From NCBI RefSeq assembly GCF_030165005.1, contig NZ_JASNNW010000005.1, forward strand, positions 1 through 64,000: a DNA stretch of 64,000 nucleotides. Direction: 5' to 3'. Source of the stretch: Blastococcus capsensis. Its GTDB lineage: Bacteria > Actinomycetota > Actinomycetes > Mycobacteriales > Geodermatophilaceae. Positions within the stretch are counted from its first letter, which is position 1, and each line of letters opens with the position of its first letter. Below the pieces are notes generated by a model. That model was not told the DNA's origin. It saw only the letters and a list, made by a program, of their open reading frames with translations, and made no database searches. A program made the translations under genes and the position numbers. Shown here in pieces: positions 63,573-64,000 of this stretch.

Positions 63573-63829
63573 GGCTGGTCTGGGACGAGGCGGCCTGGGC
63601 CGACTACGTCTGGTGGCAGACCCAGGACAGGCGGGTCGTGAAGCGGATCAACGCACTGATCAAGGACGTGCAGCGCAACGGCAACGTCGGGATCGGGAAG
63701 CCGGAGCCGCTCAAGCACGGGTTCCACGGATACTGGTCGCGCCGCATCACCGACGAACACCGTCTGGTCTACAAGTGCGGGGACAACGAGATCCGGGTCG
63801 CGGCTTGCCGCTATCACTACGAGGACTGA
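63569..63829 (+). CDS. yoeB: YoeB-family mRNA interferase toxin
   Basis: 86 residues: VRLVWDEAAWADYVWWQTQDRRVVKRINALIKDVQRNG and GKPEPLKHGFHGYWSRRITDEHRLVYKCGDNEIRVAACRYHYED. This is a complete YoeB/Txe fold, with the conserved Arg in SRRIT, the His in DEHRLVY and the C-terminal CRYHY. It cuts mRNA on the ribosome. Coupled to yefM by a GTGA overlap. The pair is intact and sits between hisH and priA. Confidence 0.93.
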   Translation: MRLVWDEAAWADYVWWQTQDRRVVKRINALIKDVQRNGNVGIGKPEPLKHGFHGYWSRRITDEHRLVYKCGDNEIRVAACRYHYED

Positions 63830-63900
63830 TCGGCAGGCGGGTCGCATGCTTCCCGGCCGTCCCTCCGTACCGGTGAGCGGAGCCACTCCCTGGAGTTCCC

Positions 63901-63916
63901 TACTCTGTGAGGCGTG
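63901..63916 (+). promoter_or_regulatory. leaderless promoter of priA
   Basis: TACTCT (63901-63906) is a good -10 box exactly 7 bases before GTG 63914, with no ribosome site. It gives priA its own transcript despite the inserted genes. Confidence 0.65.
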
Positions 63917-64000
63917 CCGAAGCTGCAGCTGCTCCCCGCCGTCGACGTCGCCGACGGCCAGGCCGTCCGTCTCGTGCAGGGGGAGGCCGGGAGCGCCACC
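63914..64000 (+). CDS. priA: phosphoribosyl isomerase A (HisA/TrpF), partial
   Basis: 29 codons before the window ends: VPKLQLLPAVDVADGQAVRL continuing VQGEAGSAT. This is the first strand and loop of the HisA barrel with the catalytic Asp in AVDV. In actinomycetes the enzyme usually serves both histidine and tryptophan synthesis (PriA). The leaderless start fits the -10 box 7 bases upstream. Truncated by the window edge only. Confidence 0.88.
   Translation, partial: MPKLQLLPAVDVADGQAVRLVQGEAGSAT

Noticed and set aside
1-64000. tRNA, rRNA, prophage or insertion sequences
   Set aside because: No cloverleaf-like segments, integrase, transposase or terminal repeats were recognised on either strand.

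Overview
The window is dense, very GC-rich DNA (GTG starts common, TGA the main stop, little space between genes) from the chromosome of an actinomycete. Gene content supports this: Wag31/DivIVA, SepF, PriA (bifunctional HisA/TrpF), a trehalose LpqY-SugABC importer, DUF3040, DUF2567 and DUF3556 proteins, and a LexA box of the TCGAAC-N4-GTTCGA type. Geodermatophilaceae (Blastococcus/Geodermatophilus/Modestobacter) is my best guess. That family call is inference from gene order and style, not a search result. I see no phage, insertion sequence, CRISPR array, rRNA or tRNA.

Layout. (1) 1-6570: SOS-controlled dinB, a DUF3040 membrane protein, and a minus-strand operon moxR-DUF58-tgpA (transglutaminase). 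(2) 6680-27000: a complete division and cell-wall (dcw) cluster: mraZ, rsmH, ftsL-like, ftsI, murE, murF, mraY, murD, ftsW, murG, murC, ftsQ, ftsZ, then pgeF, yggS, sepF, yggT and wag31. From murE to ftsQ every junction is a 4-base ATGA/GTGA overlap, so this stretch is one translationally coupled operon; ftsZ is separated by a terminator and its own promoter. (3) 27000-31300: a decayed sugar ABC importer around a LacI-type palindrome, a Cys/His-motif membrane protein and ileS. (4) 31480-35340: a cysteine hydrolase, a CPA-type antiporter and a DUF4032 kinase-like protein. (5) 35400-41700: a trehalose-type ABC importer (lpqY-sugA-sugB-sugC) with a GH13 glucosidase. (6) 41660-50530: lspA, rluD, a CPBP protease, grpB, a MazEF-like toxin-antitoxin pair, a GNAT enzyme, dnaE and a DUF2567 protein. 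(7) 50640-56815: a four-gene unit (acyl-CoA synthetase, DUF3556 membrane protein, phytoene-desaturase-like oxidoreductase, PucR-type regulator) of unknown purpose. (8) 56819-64000: a LON-domain protein and the his operon hisD-hisC-hisB-(small ORFs)-hisH, interrupted before priA by a minus-strand SDR/nitroreductase pair and a YefM-YoeB module.

Three RNA- or signal-level patterns stand out. First, four copies of a covarying ~60-base hairpin repeat sit exactly on stop codons (after ftsI, ftsZ, pgeF and lspA); in three of them the repeat supplies the TAA stop. Second, many genes carry a TANNNT-like hexamer 6-8 bases before the start codon, implying leaderless mRNAs, and the four repeats lie directly upstream of such starts. 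Third, the mraZ-rsmH gap encodes three hairpins that all expose the same CUUCCCC apical loop, followed by a long C-rich, G-poor tract.
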